From: G963665405 sp963665405
GTDB lineage: Bacteria > Chloroflexota > Dehalococcoidia > Lucifugimonadales > G963665405
DNA length: 64,000 bases
Direction of reading: 5' to 3'
NCBI GenBank assembly: GCA_963665405.2
Contig: OY762261.2
Coordinates: 1,116,001 to 1,180,000 of the forward strand
Shown one piece after another: positions 36,475-45,037 of the stretch. The position numbers and the translations under genes are program-made. The notes under the pieces were generated by a model that did not search any database, was not told the origin of the DNA, and was given only the letters and a program-made list of their open reading frames with translations. Within the stretch, counting starts at the first letter, position 1. The number at the start of each line of letters is the position of its first letter.

Positions 36475-37754
36475 GCGGCGCTCCGGACCAGCTCGGCGCC
36501 CGGCTCCAGCGTGACCAGACACTCGACGTGATGGGTCTGAGGGAACATGTCCACAGGCTCGACCGCCTCGACCCGGAAGCCCCCGCGCACGAGGATGCTG
36601 AGATCTCTGGCGAGCGACTCCGGGTCGCACGACACGTAGGCGACCCTCCCCGGAGCGCGCTCGACGAGCCAGCGTAGGACCGCCTCGTGACAGCCGACCC
36701 TCGGAGGGTCGAGGATGACCGCGTCCGGCCGTTCCCGGAGCGATGCGAGCACGTCTTCGGTCCTTCCGCGCCGGAAGTCCAGATTCTGCAGGCCCAGCGT
36801 GTTGATGGCCGCGTCCTTAATGGCGGAGTCCGCCTCCTCGATCGCGATCACCCGGGCGGCGTGCGCCGCCATCAGCACGGCGAACGCTCCGACCCCGGCA
36901 TAGGCGTCTATCACGGTCTCTCGACCTGTCAGGCCAAGGCGGCCCAGGACGAGGGACCCCAGCAGCTCGGCCTGCCCTGTGTTCACCTGGAAAAACGACG
37001 GTGACGAGACGCGAAACGGCCTGTCGTGGAGCTTCTCGCGGTAGTGGGTCTGTCCGGTCGTCAACCCAACCCGGTCGGCGGCGAGGGACGGCTGAACGAG
37101 CCAATCCCCTGTGTTCACGCCGTAGCGCATGGACAGCTGGGTTGTCTCTCCGCACCTTCCCTGCAGTGAGGCGAGAGTCTCGTTGATCCACGGGCTCATC
37201 AGCATACAGCGATCCACCCGGACGAACCTGCGCGTGATCCGATTCACGAAGCCGAGCGAGCCGTCCCTTTTGACCGTAAAGCGGGCGTGGTTGCGGTAGC
37301 CCAGCTCGGCTTTGCTGGGAAGCGTCGGTGAGACGTCCAGGTGCTCCAGCTCTGGGTAGCGGACCAGCTCGGCCTCAACCGCCTGCCTCTTCAGCTTGAG
37401 CTGATGACTGTAGCTGACGTGCTGCCACTGGCACCCGCTGCACGGGCCGAAGTAAGGGCAGGGAGGATTAACACGATGGGGGGAGCTCTGGATCACGTCC
37501 GTTACGATGGCGTGGACGTGGCGCGTCCGGCGCCGCCGGAACCTGACGATCTCCGCGACCACCTCTTCGCCGGGTATCCCCCCGAAAACGCTGATGCTCT
37601 CGCCCTCGAACTGGGCCAGCGTATCTCCCAAAGGCCCCGTACGCTCCAACGAGAGACGTGCCAACTCCGGCTCGGCAGGTCGAGTAGCGTCGCGGGTTGC
37701 GCTGTGTGTCGATGGCCCGGTCATCTCCTGGCCCTTTGCCCCCTCTATGCGCAC
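36471..37754 (-). CDS. 23S rRNA m5U methyltransferase (RlmD/RumA family)
   Basis: 427 residues. An N-terminal TRAM-like domain, then 4Fe-4S cysteines in CPYFGPCSGCQW plus a fourth in VDRCMLM. The C-terminal SAM domain has VIDAYAGVGAFAVLMA, VILDPPRVGC and the catalytic Cys in YVSCDPESLARDL. These identify the RlmD/RumA-TrmA group; whether position 1939, 747 or tRNA is methylated cannot be told. GTG 37754 has CGGAGA upstream. ATG 37724, ten codons in, is an alternative. Confidence 0.88.
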   Translation of the reverse strand: MRIEGAKGQEMTGPSTHSATRDATRPAEPELARLSLERTGPLGDTLAQFEGESISVFGGIPGEEVVAEIVRFRRRRTRHVHAIVTDVIQSSPHRVNPPCPYFGPCSGCQWQHVSYSHQLKLKRQAVEAELVRYPELEHLDVSPTLPSKAELGYRNHARFTVKRDGSLGFVNRITRRFVRVDRCMLMSPWINETLASLQGRCGETTQLSMRYGVNTGDWLVQPSLAADRVGLTTGQTHYREKLHDRPFRVSSPSFFQVNTGQAELLGSLVLGRLGLTGRETVIDAYAGVGAFAVLMAAHAARVIAIEEADSAIKDAAINTLGLQNLDFRRGRTEDVLASLRERPDAVILDPPRVGCHEAVLRWLVERAPGRVAYVSCDPESLARDLSILVRGGFRVEAVEPVDMFPQTHHVECLVTLEPGAELVRSAA

Positions 37755-37903
37755 GTTTCTCCGTCTTCGGGCCGAACATTCCCCAATCTGGGGCCCTAAC
37801 TATAGCACAGACCCGCGACGCCCCGGCTGGCCGCCCCACGGAGCGACGCGAACGGCCGAGTCTGCTATGATTTTGGAGGCGATCACCGCCGCGAGAGGAT
37901 GCG

Positions 37904-38788
37904 TTGACCAAGAGAAGGCTTCCGCCCTGGCTCAAGGTCAAGATGCCGGGCGGCCCGAACTACCTGGAGCTACGAGAGCTGCTCAGGGATGGGCGGCTTC
38001 ACACCGTGTGTGAGGAGGCCCACTGCCCCAACATCGGCGGCTGCTGGGAGCGACGGACCGCGACCTTCATGATCCTGGGCGACATCTGTACGCGGGCCTG
38101 CGCGTACTGTGCGGTGACCAGCGGTGTGCCGACGGGGCTCGACCTCCAGGAGCCGGTCCGGCTCGCCGAGACCGTCCAGCGCATGGGGCTCAGATATGCG
38201 GTCATAACCTCGGTGAACCGCGACGACCTGCCGGACGGCGGCGCATTCATGTTCGCACAGTGCATCCGCCAGATACGGAGCCGGCTGCCGGACTGCAAGG
38301 TCGAAGTTCTGATCCCGGACTTCTGCGGCAACTGGGACGCGCTGGAGCAGGTGATGTCGGAGAGGCCCGACACGCTGAACCATAACATAGAGACCGTCCG
38401 CCGGGTGTTCCACAGAGTGAGGCCGAAGGGCGACTACGATCAGTCACTGGAGCTCCTCGACAGAGCCAGGAGGCTGGACGCTCGGGGCGTCACGAAGTCC
38501 GGCATGATGGTGGGCATCGGCGAGAACTGGAGTGAGGTCGTCGACACGATGCGCGATCTGCGATCGGTCGATTGCGACCTGCTGACCATCGGCCAGTATC
38601 TCCGTCCGTCTCAGAAGCATGTGGCTATGGACCGGTGGTACACGCCCGAGGAGTTCGAGGAGCTGGGCCGTGTGGGAGAGTCGCTGGGCTTCCGGCACGT
38701 GGCTTCGGGCCCGCTCGTCCGCAGCTCCTACCATGCGGACGAGCAGCACGAGGCCGCCACGGCGCAGCGTGTTGGGAGCGGGGTTTAG
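37904..38788 (+). CDS. lipA: Lipoyl synthase
   Basis: 294 residues, radical SAM enzyme inserting two sulfurs into octanoyl groups. Auxiliary cluster CEEAHCPNIGGC (C36, C41, C47), radical SAM cluster CTRACAYC (C62, C66, C69) and the C-terminal RSSYHADE whose serine ligates the auxiliary cluster. The start is TTG 37904, with GAGAGGA upstream. No lipB or 2-oxoacid dehydrogenase is in the window; the 2-oxoacid oxidoreductase at 40117-42719 does not use lipoate. Confidence 0.95.
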   Translation: MTKRRLPPWLKVKMPGGPNYLELRELLRDGRLHTVCEEAHCPNIGGCWERRTATFMILGDICTRACAYCAVTSGVPTGLDLQEPVRLAETVQRMGLRYAVITSVNRDDLPDGGAFMFAQCIRQIRSRLPDCKVEVLIPDFCGNWDALEQVMSERPDTLNHNIETVRRVFHRVRPKGDYDQSLELLDRARRLDARGVTKSGMMVGIGENWSEVVDTMRDLRSVDCDLLTIGQYLRPSQKHVAMDRWYTPEEFEELGRVGESLGFRHVASGPLVRSSYHADEQHEAATAQRVGSGV

Positions 38789-38824
38789 GGTAACAGGTAC
38801 AGGGCAGGGTAGCCGGGGGTCCGG

Positions 38825-38968
38825 CTAGTCGGACGACGGGAGCTTTCGCGGCTGCTGGACCACCATCGCTACGTCGTGGCACTCGACGGTCCCGCTCCCG
38901 GCCTTAGTGCACAGGACCGTCGTCTCGCAGACCTCACATCGGTACCGTCTTCCAAGCTGATTGGCCAT
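38825..38968 (-). CDS. Desulforedoxin-like mini-protein with CH in place of CC
   Basis: 47 residues, too short for usual gene calling. MANQLGRRYRCEVCETTVLC, then KAGSGTVECHDVAMVVQQ. C11-x2-C14 and then C30-H31 match the desulforedoxin spacing C-x2-C-x15-C-C, except that the last ligand is His. An extra Cys lies at 20. Expected to bind one Fe or Zn. ATG 38968 follows GGTAAGCGGCG with a weak ribosome site. It is paired with the next gene upstream, which has all four cysteines, so this may be a diverged paralogue. Confidence 0.65.
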   Translation of the reverse strand: MANQLGRRYRCEVCETTVLCTKAGSGTVECHDVAMVVQQPRKLPSSD

Positions 38969-39015
38969 CGCCGCTTACCGAAGCTCCGCGTCTCTTGAAG
39001 TCGTAGACCGCAGGA

Positions 39016-39135
39016 CTACGACCTCGGCTTCGCCGGCTGGCCGCAGCACTTGATAGTCCCGTCTCCGGCCCTGGTAACCAGGACCTCCGATCCACACTCG
39101 GAGCAGACGTACCGCTTACCGGTTTCAGTCGCCAT
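39016..39135 (-). CDS. Desulforedoxin-like mini-protein (CxxC, CC)
   Basis: 39 residues. MATETGKRYVCSECGSEVLV, then TRAGDGTIKCCGQPAKPRS. C11, C14, C30 and C31 reproduce exactly the C-x2-C-x15-C-C spacing of desulforedoxin and the N-terminal domain of desulfoferrodoxin, which hold a rubredoxin-type Fe(Cys)4. The superoxide reductase domain is absent. It lies 47 bases upstream of its paralogue on the same strand. A redox or metal-carrier role is inferred. Confidence 0.7.
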   Translation of the reverse strand: MATETGKRYVCSECGSEVLVTRAGDGTIKCCGQPAKPRS

Positions 39136-39359
39136 ATCGAGAGTCCCCCGCACCTCGTCCGCCTCCAACACTCACGCCCAGCCCAGGTGCTACGTCCGAT
39201 TATAGTGGGCTGCTTGGATTGGGTCAACGAGCCCGTTAGCGCCCTTGTGGACCGCTCCGCCCCCGACCTTTCGATGGTTAGAGCTTTGCTCGATCCGCTT
39301 GACACCGCCGGCGGGCGTGGTTACCATCGCGGCTTTTCCGCGGAGGTCGCGTTCTGGCC

Positions 39360-40106
39360 GTGCGGGCGACAAACATCGGGCGGATACGCTGGACCGTCTG
39401 GACCTTGGGCCTGGCCTCGCTGGGCCTGATCGTCCTCGCGGTATTCGCCGCATCCTCGGCGGACCCGAGTGTCGTCATCCGTATGCCAGGGAGCGGGTCC
39501 GCGAGCGCCTTGGAGGAGGCGGCCGGCACCCTCGAGGCCGAGGACACCGTCCCAGACCCCGGTACCGCTGGCAAGAGCGATTCGGTGACTACCAGGGCGG
39601 CCCGGTCGAGCGCCTGCCCGTACCCGACGATCGTGGGAACCGATGGGCGTGACGTCCTGGTGGGGACGCTCGGCGACGACATCATCGACGGCCGTGGGGG
39701 CGACGACTCGATCTTCGGCCTCGACGGCGACGATCTGATCTGCGGCGGCGGCGGCAGCGACACCATCAGGGGCGGACGAGGTCACGACACGGTGTTCGCC
39801 GAGGAGGGGAACGACCTTATCCTCGGGCAGGACGGCAGCGATACGCTTGACGGGGGAGCTGGCGACGACAGCCTGGTGGGCGGACGCGGCATCCCCTACA
39901 GAGACGACGGGAACGACGTTCTCGCGGGACGTCAGGGGGACGATTTCCTGTTCGGGGGAACTGGGTCGGACGAGCTGGATGGTGGGCCGGGCGACGACCG
40001 CTGCCTTCGCGGCCCGGTTGCGGTCAACTGTGAGCTCAACACCCCAGGGGCGGCCCACGAAGAAGGAGGAGGGGGGAGGAGCGAAGCCTCTCTACCGGGA
40101 GTCTGA
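39360..40106 (+). CDS. Secreted or anchored RTX (hemolysin-type Ca-binding repeat) protein
   Basis: 248 residues. One N-terminal hydrophobic helix (VWTLGLASLGLIVLAVFAAS, about 12-31), a 60-residue polar linker, then at least seven RTX nonapeptides of the GGxGxDxhx type (DGRGGDDSIFG, GGGGSDTIRGG, DGGAGDDSLVGG, DGGPGDDRCL) forming a Ca-binding parallel beta-roll. Three cysteines (near 85, 123 and in DDRCLRGPVAVNC) are unusual for RTX. The last 15 residues (EEGGGGRSEASLPGV) and the stop are encoded by a family A repeat. Start GTG 39360, with CGGAGG 14-18 bases upstream. Confidence 0.75.
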   Translation: MRATNIGRIRWTVWTLGLASLGLIVLAVFAASSADPSVVIRMPGSGSASALEEAAGTLEAEDTVPDPGTAGKSDSVTTRAARSSACPYPTIVGTDGRDVLVGTLGDDIIDGRGGDDSIFGLDGDDLICGGGGSDTIRGGRGHDTVFAEEGNDLILGQDGSDTLDGGAGDDSLVGGRGIPYRDDGNDVLAGRQGDDFLFGGTGSDELDGGPGDDRCLRGPVAVNCELNTPGAAHEEGGGGRSEASLPGV

Positions 40107-40120
40107 GAGCCTGCCCTCAG
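40072..40120 (+). repeat. Family A repeat copy 7, overlapping the RTX gene end
   Basis: GGGAGGAGCGAAGCCTCTCT, CCGGGAGTCTGAGAG and CCTGCCCTCAG follow the family A order with changes in both hairpins. It provides the final codons and stop of the RTX gene and lies 1 base from the korB stop. Confidence 0.75.
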
Positions 40121-41007
40121 TCCCGCTGGATCGTATACGAGTCTACAAGCTGCTGCGGGGTCCTGGTCTTGGCGTTGGACGCCAGCAGCTCCACCTGCTT
40201 TTCGAACGGCAGCCGGCTCTCGTCCTTGAACAGCAGGCCCAGCGGGATCCCGGTTGAGTTGACCAGCCGGTACGCGGCCGCGCGGTCCGTGGGATCGTGG
40301 TCGTCGCCAATCGCCCACGCCAGCGGCTCGATCCCCTTCTTCACGCTACCCTTCAGCAGCTCGTAGTTGTCGTTGTATGTGGTGCACGGCGACTGGACGT
40401 GAACCACCGCGAACCCCGGGTGGTTCATCGCGTCGTAGATCAGGTTCGACAGGTCCTTCACCTTGCTGGAGAAGCCCGACGCGACGAACGACGCGCCGAG
40501 GGTCAGGTACAGCTCCAGCGGATTCAGGCTCGCCTCGACCTTGCCGTAGGGGGTCGAGCTTGTGATGGCTCCAGGCTCCGTGGTCGGAGAGCTCTGCCCC
40601 TTCGTGAGCCCGTAGACGGCGTTGTCCATGATGACGGCGGCGACGTTCAGGTTGCGCTGCGCCTGGGGGCCGATATGCTCCATCCCGATGCTGAGGAAGT
40701 CGCCATCGCCCGCGACCACCACGACGTTGAGGTCGGGACGGGCGACCTTCACGCCCATTGCCACCGGAAGGGTACGTCCATGAATCCCGTGGAATCCGTA
40801 GGGCTGACTCCCCTCCAAGAGGTGTACCATGTTGCCCGAGCAGCCTATCCCGGCGACGACGACGTTGCTCTCGACAGGGGTCTCGGTCTCGATGATCCGC
40901 CGCTCGACAGCCGCCTCCAGCGCCCGGCGGACACCGAAGTCGCCGCAGCCGGGGCACCATTTGAAATCGTACTCCGGGTTCTTTACGTTCGATGCCTTTG
41001 AGGTCAT
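40117..41007 (-). CDS. korB: 2-oxoacid:ferredoxin oxidoreductase, beta (ThDP) subunit
   Basis: 296 residues. ThDP-binding subunit: WCPGCGDFGVRRAL near residue 17, then VAGIGCSGN, GDGDFLSIGMEHIGPQAQRN (the GDG..N cofactor motif) and MDNAVYGLTKGQ(S)SPTTEPG, typical of the KorB/OorB group acting on 2-oxoglutarate or related acids. It overlaps korA by 4 bases. The pair forms a two-subunit enzyme, with the gamma domain fused to alpha, that oxidatively decarboxylates 2-oxoacids using ferredoxin. Confidence 0.9.
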   Translation of the reverse strand: MTSKASNVKNPEYDFKWCPGCGDFGVRRALEAAVERRIIETETPVESNVVVAGIGCSGNMVHLLEGSQPYGFHGIHGRTLPVAMGVKVARPDLNVVVVAGDGDFLSIGMEHIGPQAQRNLNVAAVIMDNAVYGLTKGQSSPTTEPGAITSSTPYGKVEASLNPLELYLTLGASFVASGFSSKVKDLSNLIYDAMNHPGFAVVHVQSPCTTYNDNYELLKGSVKKGIEPLAWAIGDDHDPTDRAAAYRLVNSTGIPLGLLFKDESRLPFEKQVELLASNAKTRTPQQLVDSYTIQRD

Positions 41008-42719
41008 GCCCTGACCCTTTCTGATTTCTCCGCTCTTATCCGATCCTTCACGAGGCTTACAAGGTCCCTCACCTTGAACGGCAGACCGGTGTACTGGGTG
41101 ATCGACTCGGCGCTTACGCCCTGAGACCGAAGCACGGATGAGAACTGGCCCTGGAAGTTGAGCTCCGGCACCAGGACCAGCTCCTTCCGCCTCAGATCCT
41201 CCAGCAGCTCGGGAGGGAGCGGGTGGAGGAACATCGTGAAGCGCCAGCCCAGATCCGGCTCGTCCTCGATCAGCTCGCGATACGCCTCGAAGGCTGGGCC
41301 TTTGGAGCCTCCCCAGGGCATCAGGACGATCGACGCGTCCTCGTTCTGGCTCTCGTAGGTGCCGTCCTCCAGCAGCTTCAGCTTGCTGAAGCGCCGGGTG
41401 GTCATCTGAACGTGGCGGCTCGACAGGTGCGTAGTGTCGCCCATGCCGTCGTGCTCGCTGCCGTTGGCGACGTAGCTGCCCGGCTTGCCGGGGATCGGCA
41501 TGGGCGACAGCTCCCAGGCCTCGTACCTGTGGTAGCCGTTGTCACCGGTGTAGACGTTTCGGCTCTCGACCGTGACCTCGCTCACGTCAGGCTTCGGGAT
41601 GTTCTGCTGCCGCTCGGAGAGGGCGTGCTCGCTCAAGAGAATCACCGGCCCCTGGTAGCGCTCGGCCCAGTTGACCGCCGTCACTGAGGCGTAGAAGCAC
41701 TCCGCGACCGTTCCCGGCGCGATGACGGGCAGCCGGAGGTCGCCGTGGGCCGGCGTCAGAGCCGCCATCAGGTCGGACTGCTCTGTCTTGGTGGGCAGCC
41801 CCGTCGCGGGACCCCCGCGCTGGACATCGACGATGACCAGGGGAACCTCCGCCATCCACGCCAGACCCAGGCCCTCACTCATCAAGGACATCCCGGGGCC
41901 CGCGGTAGCGCTCATGGCCTTCTTCCCGGCGAAGCTGGCGCCCAACAGGCCGGTGATGGCCTCGATCTCTGAGCTGACCTGGTAGGCGAACTTGCCCGGC
42001 CCGACCAGGTTTCTCTCCATCCAGAGCAGGATCGAGGTGGCGGGAGAGATCGGGTATCCGACGTAGAACTCCAGCCCGGCGGCGACGGCTCCCAAACTGA
42101 TGGCCACGTTTCCGTTGATCAGGATCTGCTCGCCGTCGGGTCTGACCGGATCGGCTAGCTCACCAAGGCTGAATCCGCTCGCCGACGCCTCGTTCCGGCC
42201 AAGGGACATCGCCTGAAGGTTGGACTCGATGATCTGCTGGTCGTTGTCGCGGCCCCGTGTGAACCTCTTTGTGATGTAGTCGTCCAGGATCTTCTGCGGC
42301 ATGTTGACGAGGCTCGCGAGGGCGCCAATGACGACCATGTTGGCCGCGCGGGCGTTGCCGGTGGACTTGGCCAGCGCGTCGAAGGGCATTCCCAGGCTGC
42401 GCCCGTCCGCCTCCAGCTCGAACTCTCCGGAGTTGTAGATGATGACGCCGCCGTCGGAGACCTCGCCGCTGTGGGTCTCGTAGGCCTCCCGGTTGAACGC
42501 GACCAGGACGTCTAGGTCGTCGCCCGAGCTGTGGACCGGACTTGTGGAGATCCTGGCCTGAGTCCAGGTGGGGCCGCCCAGGATCTGCGACGGAAAGGTG
42601 GCGAACGTCTGGACGTGATAGCCGACCTGGGTGGCCGCTTGGGCGAGCGTTTCGGCCGAGGTAACCACGCCCTGCCCGCCCTCGCCGGCGAAGCGGACCA
42701 CGAAGTCGTCTTTCTTCAA
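41004..42719 (-). CDS. korA: 2-oxoacid:ferredoxin oxidoreductase, fused gamma-alpha subunit
   Basis: 571 residues. Residues 1-190 are the gamma domain (VVRFAGEGGQGVVTSAETLA, FPSQILGGPTW). Residues from about 205 are the alpha domain (GNVAISLGAVAAGLEFYVGYPISPATSI; SATAGPGMSLMSEGLGLA; DVQRGGPATGLPTKTEQSDL). The gamma-alpha fusion is typical of KorA in Chloroflexi and actinobacteria. Start: TTG 42719 (LKKDDFVVRF), preceded by GGAGGA. The longer frame from TTG 42776 lacks a good ribosome site. Upstream of korB. Confidence 0.9.
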   Translation of the reverse strand: MKKDDFVVRFAGEGGQGVVTSAETLAQAATQVGYHVQTFATFPSQILGGPTWTQARISTSPVHSSGDDLDVLVAFNREAYETHSGEVSDGGVIIYNSGEFELEADGRSLGMPFDALAKSTGNARAANMVVIGALASLVNMPQKILDDYITKRFTRGRDNDQQIIESNLQAMSLGRNEASASGFSLGELADPVRPDGEQILINGNVAISLGAVAAGLEFYVGYPISPATSILLWMERNLVGPGKFAYQVSSEIEAITGLLGASFAGKKAMSATAGPGMSLMSEGLGLAWMAEVPLVIVDVQRGGPATGLPTKTEQSDLMAALTPAHGDLRLPVIAPGTVAECFYASVTAVNWAERYQGPVILLSEHALSERQQNIPKPDVSEVTVESRNVYTGDNGYHRYEAWELSPMPIPGKPGSYVANGSEHDGMGDTTHLSSRHVQMTTRRFSKLKLLEDGTYESQNEDASIVLMPWGGSKGPAFEAYRELIEDEPDLGWRFTMFLHPLPPELLEDLRRKELVLVPELNFQGQFSSVLRSQGVSAESITQYTGLPFKVRDLVSLVKDRIRAEKSERVRA

Positions 42720-42851
42720 CTGGCTCCTCCAAGAGGGTCGAGCGACACTTTTCTCGCTTCCTTGCACCCTATGCAATATTATCAGCAGCGTCGGAGGGAT
42801 GTCAAGGGAAACCCGGTGTCACCGGCGCCGAAGGGCCATGCGTGAAATCTC

Positions 42852-44249
42852 TCAATCGACGAAGATCGAGTAGTTGGTCAGACCCACCGGCTCGCCGTTG
42901 CTCTCACCCCAGACGACGATGGTGTATACGCCGGGCCCCAGCGCCTGGACCACGTCGCTCAGGTCGGCCTCGACTCTGAACAGGTCTCCGTCTACCCCCC
43001 AAGTGGCGGCCGTCACCCAGGGGATGCTCGCCGAGTTCAGGCTGCTCGAAGGAAGCGGTATGTCGCAGTCCTCGGTGCCCTCGACGACGATGCGAGGCGG
43101 CCTCGGCGCATTTGGAGGGACCAGGTACGGGTCGGTCCCGCTCTCCCATGAGAACCTGGAGTCGTCGCTGGGATAATACTGATTTGGAGGCGCAGGCGGC
43201 CTGACGAACGCCGCCGGCCGCTGGCCCAGGTTGTAGGACCGGGTGCGTCCCAGCTGTCCGAAGGTCAGCGGGTGCGGTGGCTCTTCGTACCAGACCTGGA
43301 CGCTCGACAGCTCGAACCCGCCCGACAGCTGTCCGAGCATCGTCAGCTTGCCCAGGAACAGGTTCGGTTCCTCCCAAAAGTCCACGTAGTCGCCCTCGAA
43401 GAGCTGCGCTATGGAGCAGCCGACGCCGTCGCAGGCGATTCCAAGATTGACCTTCGTGTGCCACTTGTCGAGGATGTTTCTCCGGTGCCCCGGGCTGTTC
43501 ATCAGGCCCTCCTGGGCCTCCCTTATCGACTCCTTCGCATCGGCTTCGACGTATCGGACGTCTGGCGTCCTCGGGCACGCCTGCCCCGAGACGTTCTCAG
43601 AAGCGTAGCCTTCCCCACCGGCGAGCGTGTAGCGCATGTAGGGCTTCAACCCATCCCGTCCCCAGTGCGCGAGATACTCGTGCTCGAACATCTCCTCGGC
43701 GTGCCGCTGCGCTGCCGAGTTCGTCCCGAGTCTGACAGGGTTCAGGCCGCTGGCGGCCCGGTCCTCGTTGATGAGGTCGAGCATGTACCGCCTCAGCTCG
43801 GCCAGCGCCGGAGCCACGGGGGCCGGGGTGCGCTCTCGGGCCGCGGCCGTGGGAGCGGCGCCGCCCACGATCGGGACCTCTGTCTCACGAGGGAGGGTGT
43901 CCGCGGAGCGCCCTCGCGCGAAGGCACCCCCAGTGCATAGCGCTTCCCTGGCCGAATCGACCGGAAGATCGACGTCCTCGCGGTTTACGAATCGCCACAG
44001 GTCTTGGGCGCGGTCCGGGCAGGCGGCGGCCGCCCTGTAGTCCACGGCCACCGCGCCTACCGCATCGGAAACCGCGCCGTGAGTAAGGTGAATTACGAAC
44101 GGAGCCGCCAGAAAGACCGCCGCCAGGATGAGAACGAGAGCGAAGATTCGTCCAAGCAGCCTGGCGCCGCCTCCACCTCGAGGGGTCGGGGCGCCATATC
44201 CGCCATAAGCAGCCGGCGGATCCTCATAGTCCCATCGCTGGAGTGCCAA
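42852..44249 (-). CDS. Membrane-anchored CAP/SCP-domain protein
   Basis: About 465 residues. A Pro/Gly/Tyr-rich cytoplasmic start (RWDYEDPPAAYGGYGAPTP), one membrane helix (LGRIFALVLILAAVFLAAPF, about 35-54), then a CAP domain: LINEDRAASGLNPVRL, AQRHAEEMFEHEYLAHWGRD, GYASENVS and NSPGHRRNIL carry the usual conserved His/Glu residues. The C-terminal 170 residues are Pro- and aromatic-rich and unknown. TTG 44249 is the proposed start; the longer frame overlaps ccmB and is not CAP-like. Extracellular, function unknown. Confidence 0.75.
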   Translation of the reverse strand: MALQRWDYEDPPAAYGGYGAPTPRGGGGARLLGRIFALVLILAAVFLAAPFVIHLTHGAVSDAVGAVAVDYRAAAACPDRAQDLWRFVNREDVDLPVDSAREALCTGGAFARGRSADTLPRETEVPIVGGAAPTAAARERTPAPVAPALAELRRYMLDLINEDRAASGLNPVRLGTNSAAQRHAEEMFEHEYLAHWGRDGLKPYMRYTLAGGEGYASENVSGQACPRTPDVRYVEADAKESIREAQEGLMNSPGHRRNILDKWHTKVNLGIACDGVGCSIAQLFEGDYVDFWEEPNLFLGKLTMLGQLSGGFELSSVQVWYEEPPHPLTFGQLGRTRSYNLGQRPAAFVRPPAPPNQYYPSDDSRFSWESGTDPYLVPPNAPRPPRIVVEGTEDCDIPLPSSSLNSASIPWVTAATWGVDGDLFRVEADLSDVVQALGPGVYTIVVWGESNGEPVGLTNYSIFVD

Positions 44250-44362
44250 CCTTCCCCCGCTTCGCAGACTCGCCCCACGATACGGTAGCAAGGCTGGCAG
44301 ACAGGGTCTCAGGCCGACGGGGACCACTTTTCCGGCAGTCGAGCCCGTGGAGCGTCCGGCGG

Positions 44363-45037
44363 CTAATCCTCCACGACGAAGTGGAAGGCGACGGGACAGA
44401 CCACCAGGAAGATGGCGTCGAACACTGCCAGGAACGGCAGCCATCGGGCCATCTCACCCCACCCCTCCACGCGGATGACGACACCTGAGGCCTCCACCGC
44501 GCCGACGATAACGGGGAGCACGACGGGGAAGAACAGCAGCGGCAGCATCACCTCGCGGGCCCTCGTGTTGACCGCGACGGCCGAGAAAAGCGTTCCCACC
44601 GCCGCCATCCCGACGGTCGCCAAGACGGCGATCGGGATGAGCCCCGGCTGAGCCATGGACAGGTTGAACAGGACCACGAACACCGGAAACACCGCGGCCT
44701 CGACGACTAGCATGAACACGATGTTGGCGATCATCTTCCCGAAGAAGATGGTGTCCCGGCTGACCGGCGCCAGCAGCAGACCGTGCAGGCCGCCCTGGTC
44801 CCTTTCCAGGGCGAAGGAGCGGTTGAACCCCAGAACGCCTCCAAAGGCGACGGAGGCCCATAGCACTCCCGGAGCGACGAGGGCGACGATCTGCGGCGTC
44901 GGATCGATGGCGAAGTTGAAGATCACGATCACGAGCAGGGCGAAGACCAGCACCGACACCACGAAGTCCTTGGTCCTGGCCTCCAGAAGGATGTCCTTCC
45001 AGAGCACCGCCAGGACAGGTGCCCAGAAGCCGCTCAC
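44363..45037 (-). CDS. ccmB: ABC transporter permease, CcmB-type (heme export / cytochrome c biogenesis)
   Basis: 224 residues with six hydrophobic segments. WKDILLEARTKDFVVSVLVFALLV near the start, LGFNRSFALERDQGGLHGLL and APVSRDTIFFGKM are CcmB signatures. With the ATPase just upstream (4-base overlap) it forms the CcmAB transporter needed for c-type cytochrome maturation. The next ccm gene (ccmC) is not in the window, where a CAP-domain gene follows instead. Confidence 0.88.
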   Translation of the reverse strand: MSGFWAPVLAVLWKDILLEARTKDFVVSVLVFALLVIVIFNFAIDPTPQIVALVAPGVLWASVAFGGVLGFNRSFALERDQGGLHGLLLAPVSRDTIFFGKMIANIVFMLVVEAAVFPVFVVLFNLSMAQPGLIPIAVLATVGMAAVGTLFSAVAVNTRAREVMLPLLFFPVVLPVIVGAVEASGVVIRVEGWGEMARWLPFLAVFDAIFLVVCPVAFHFVVED

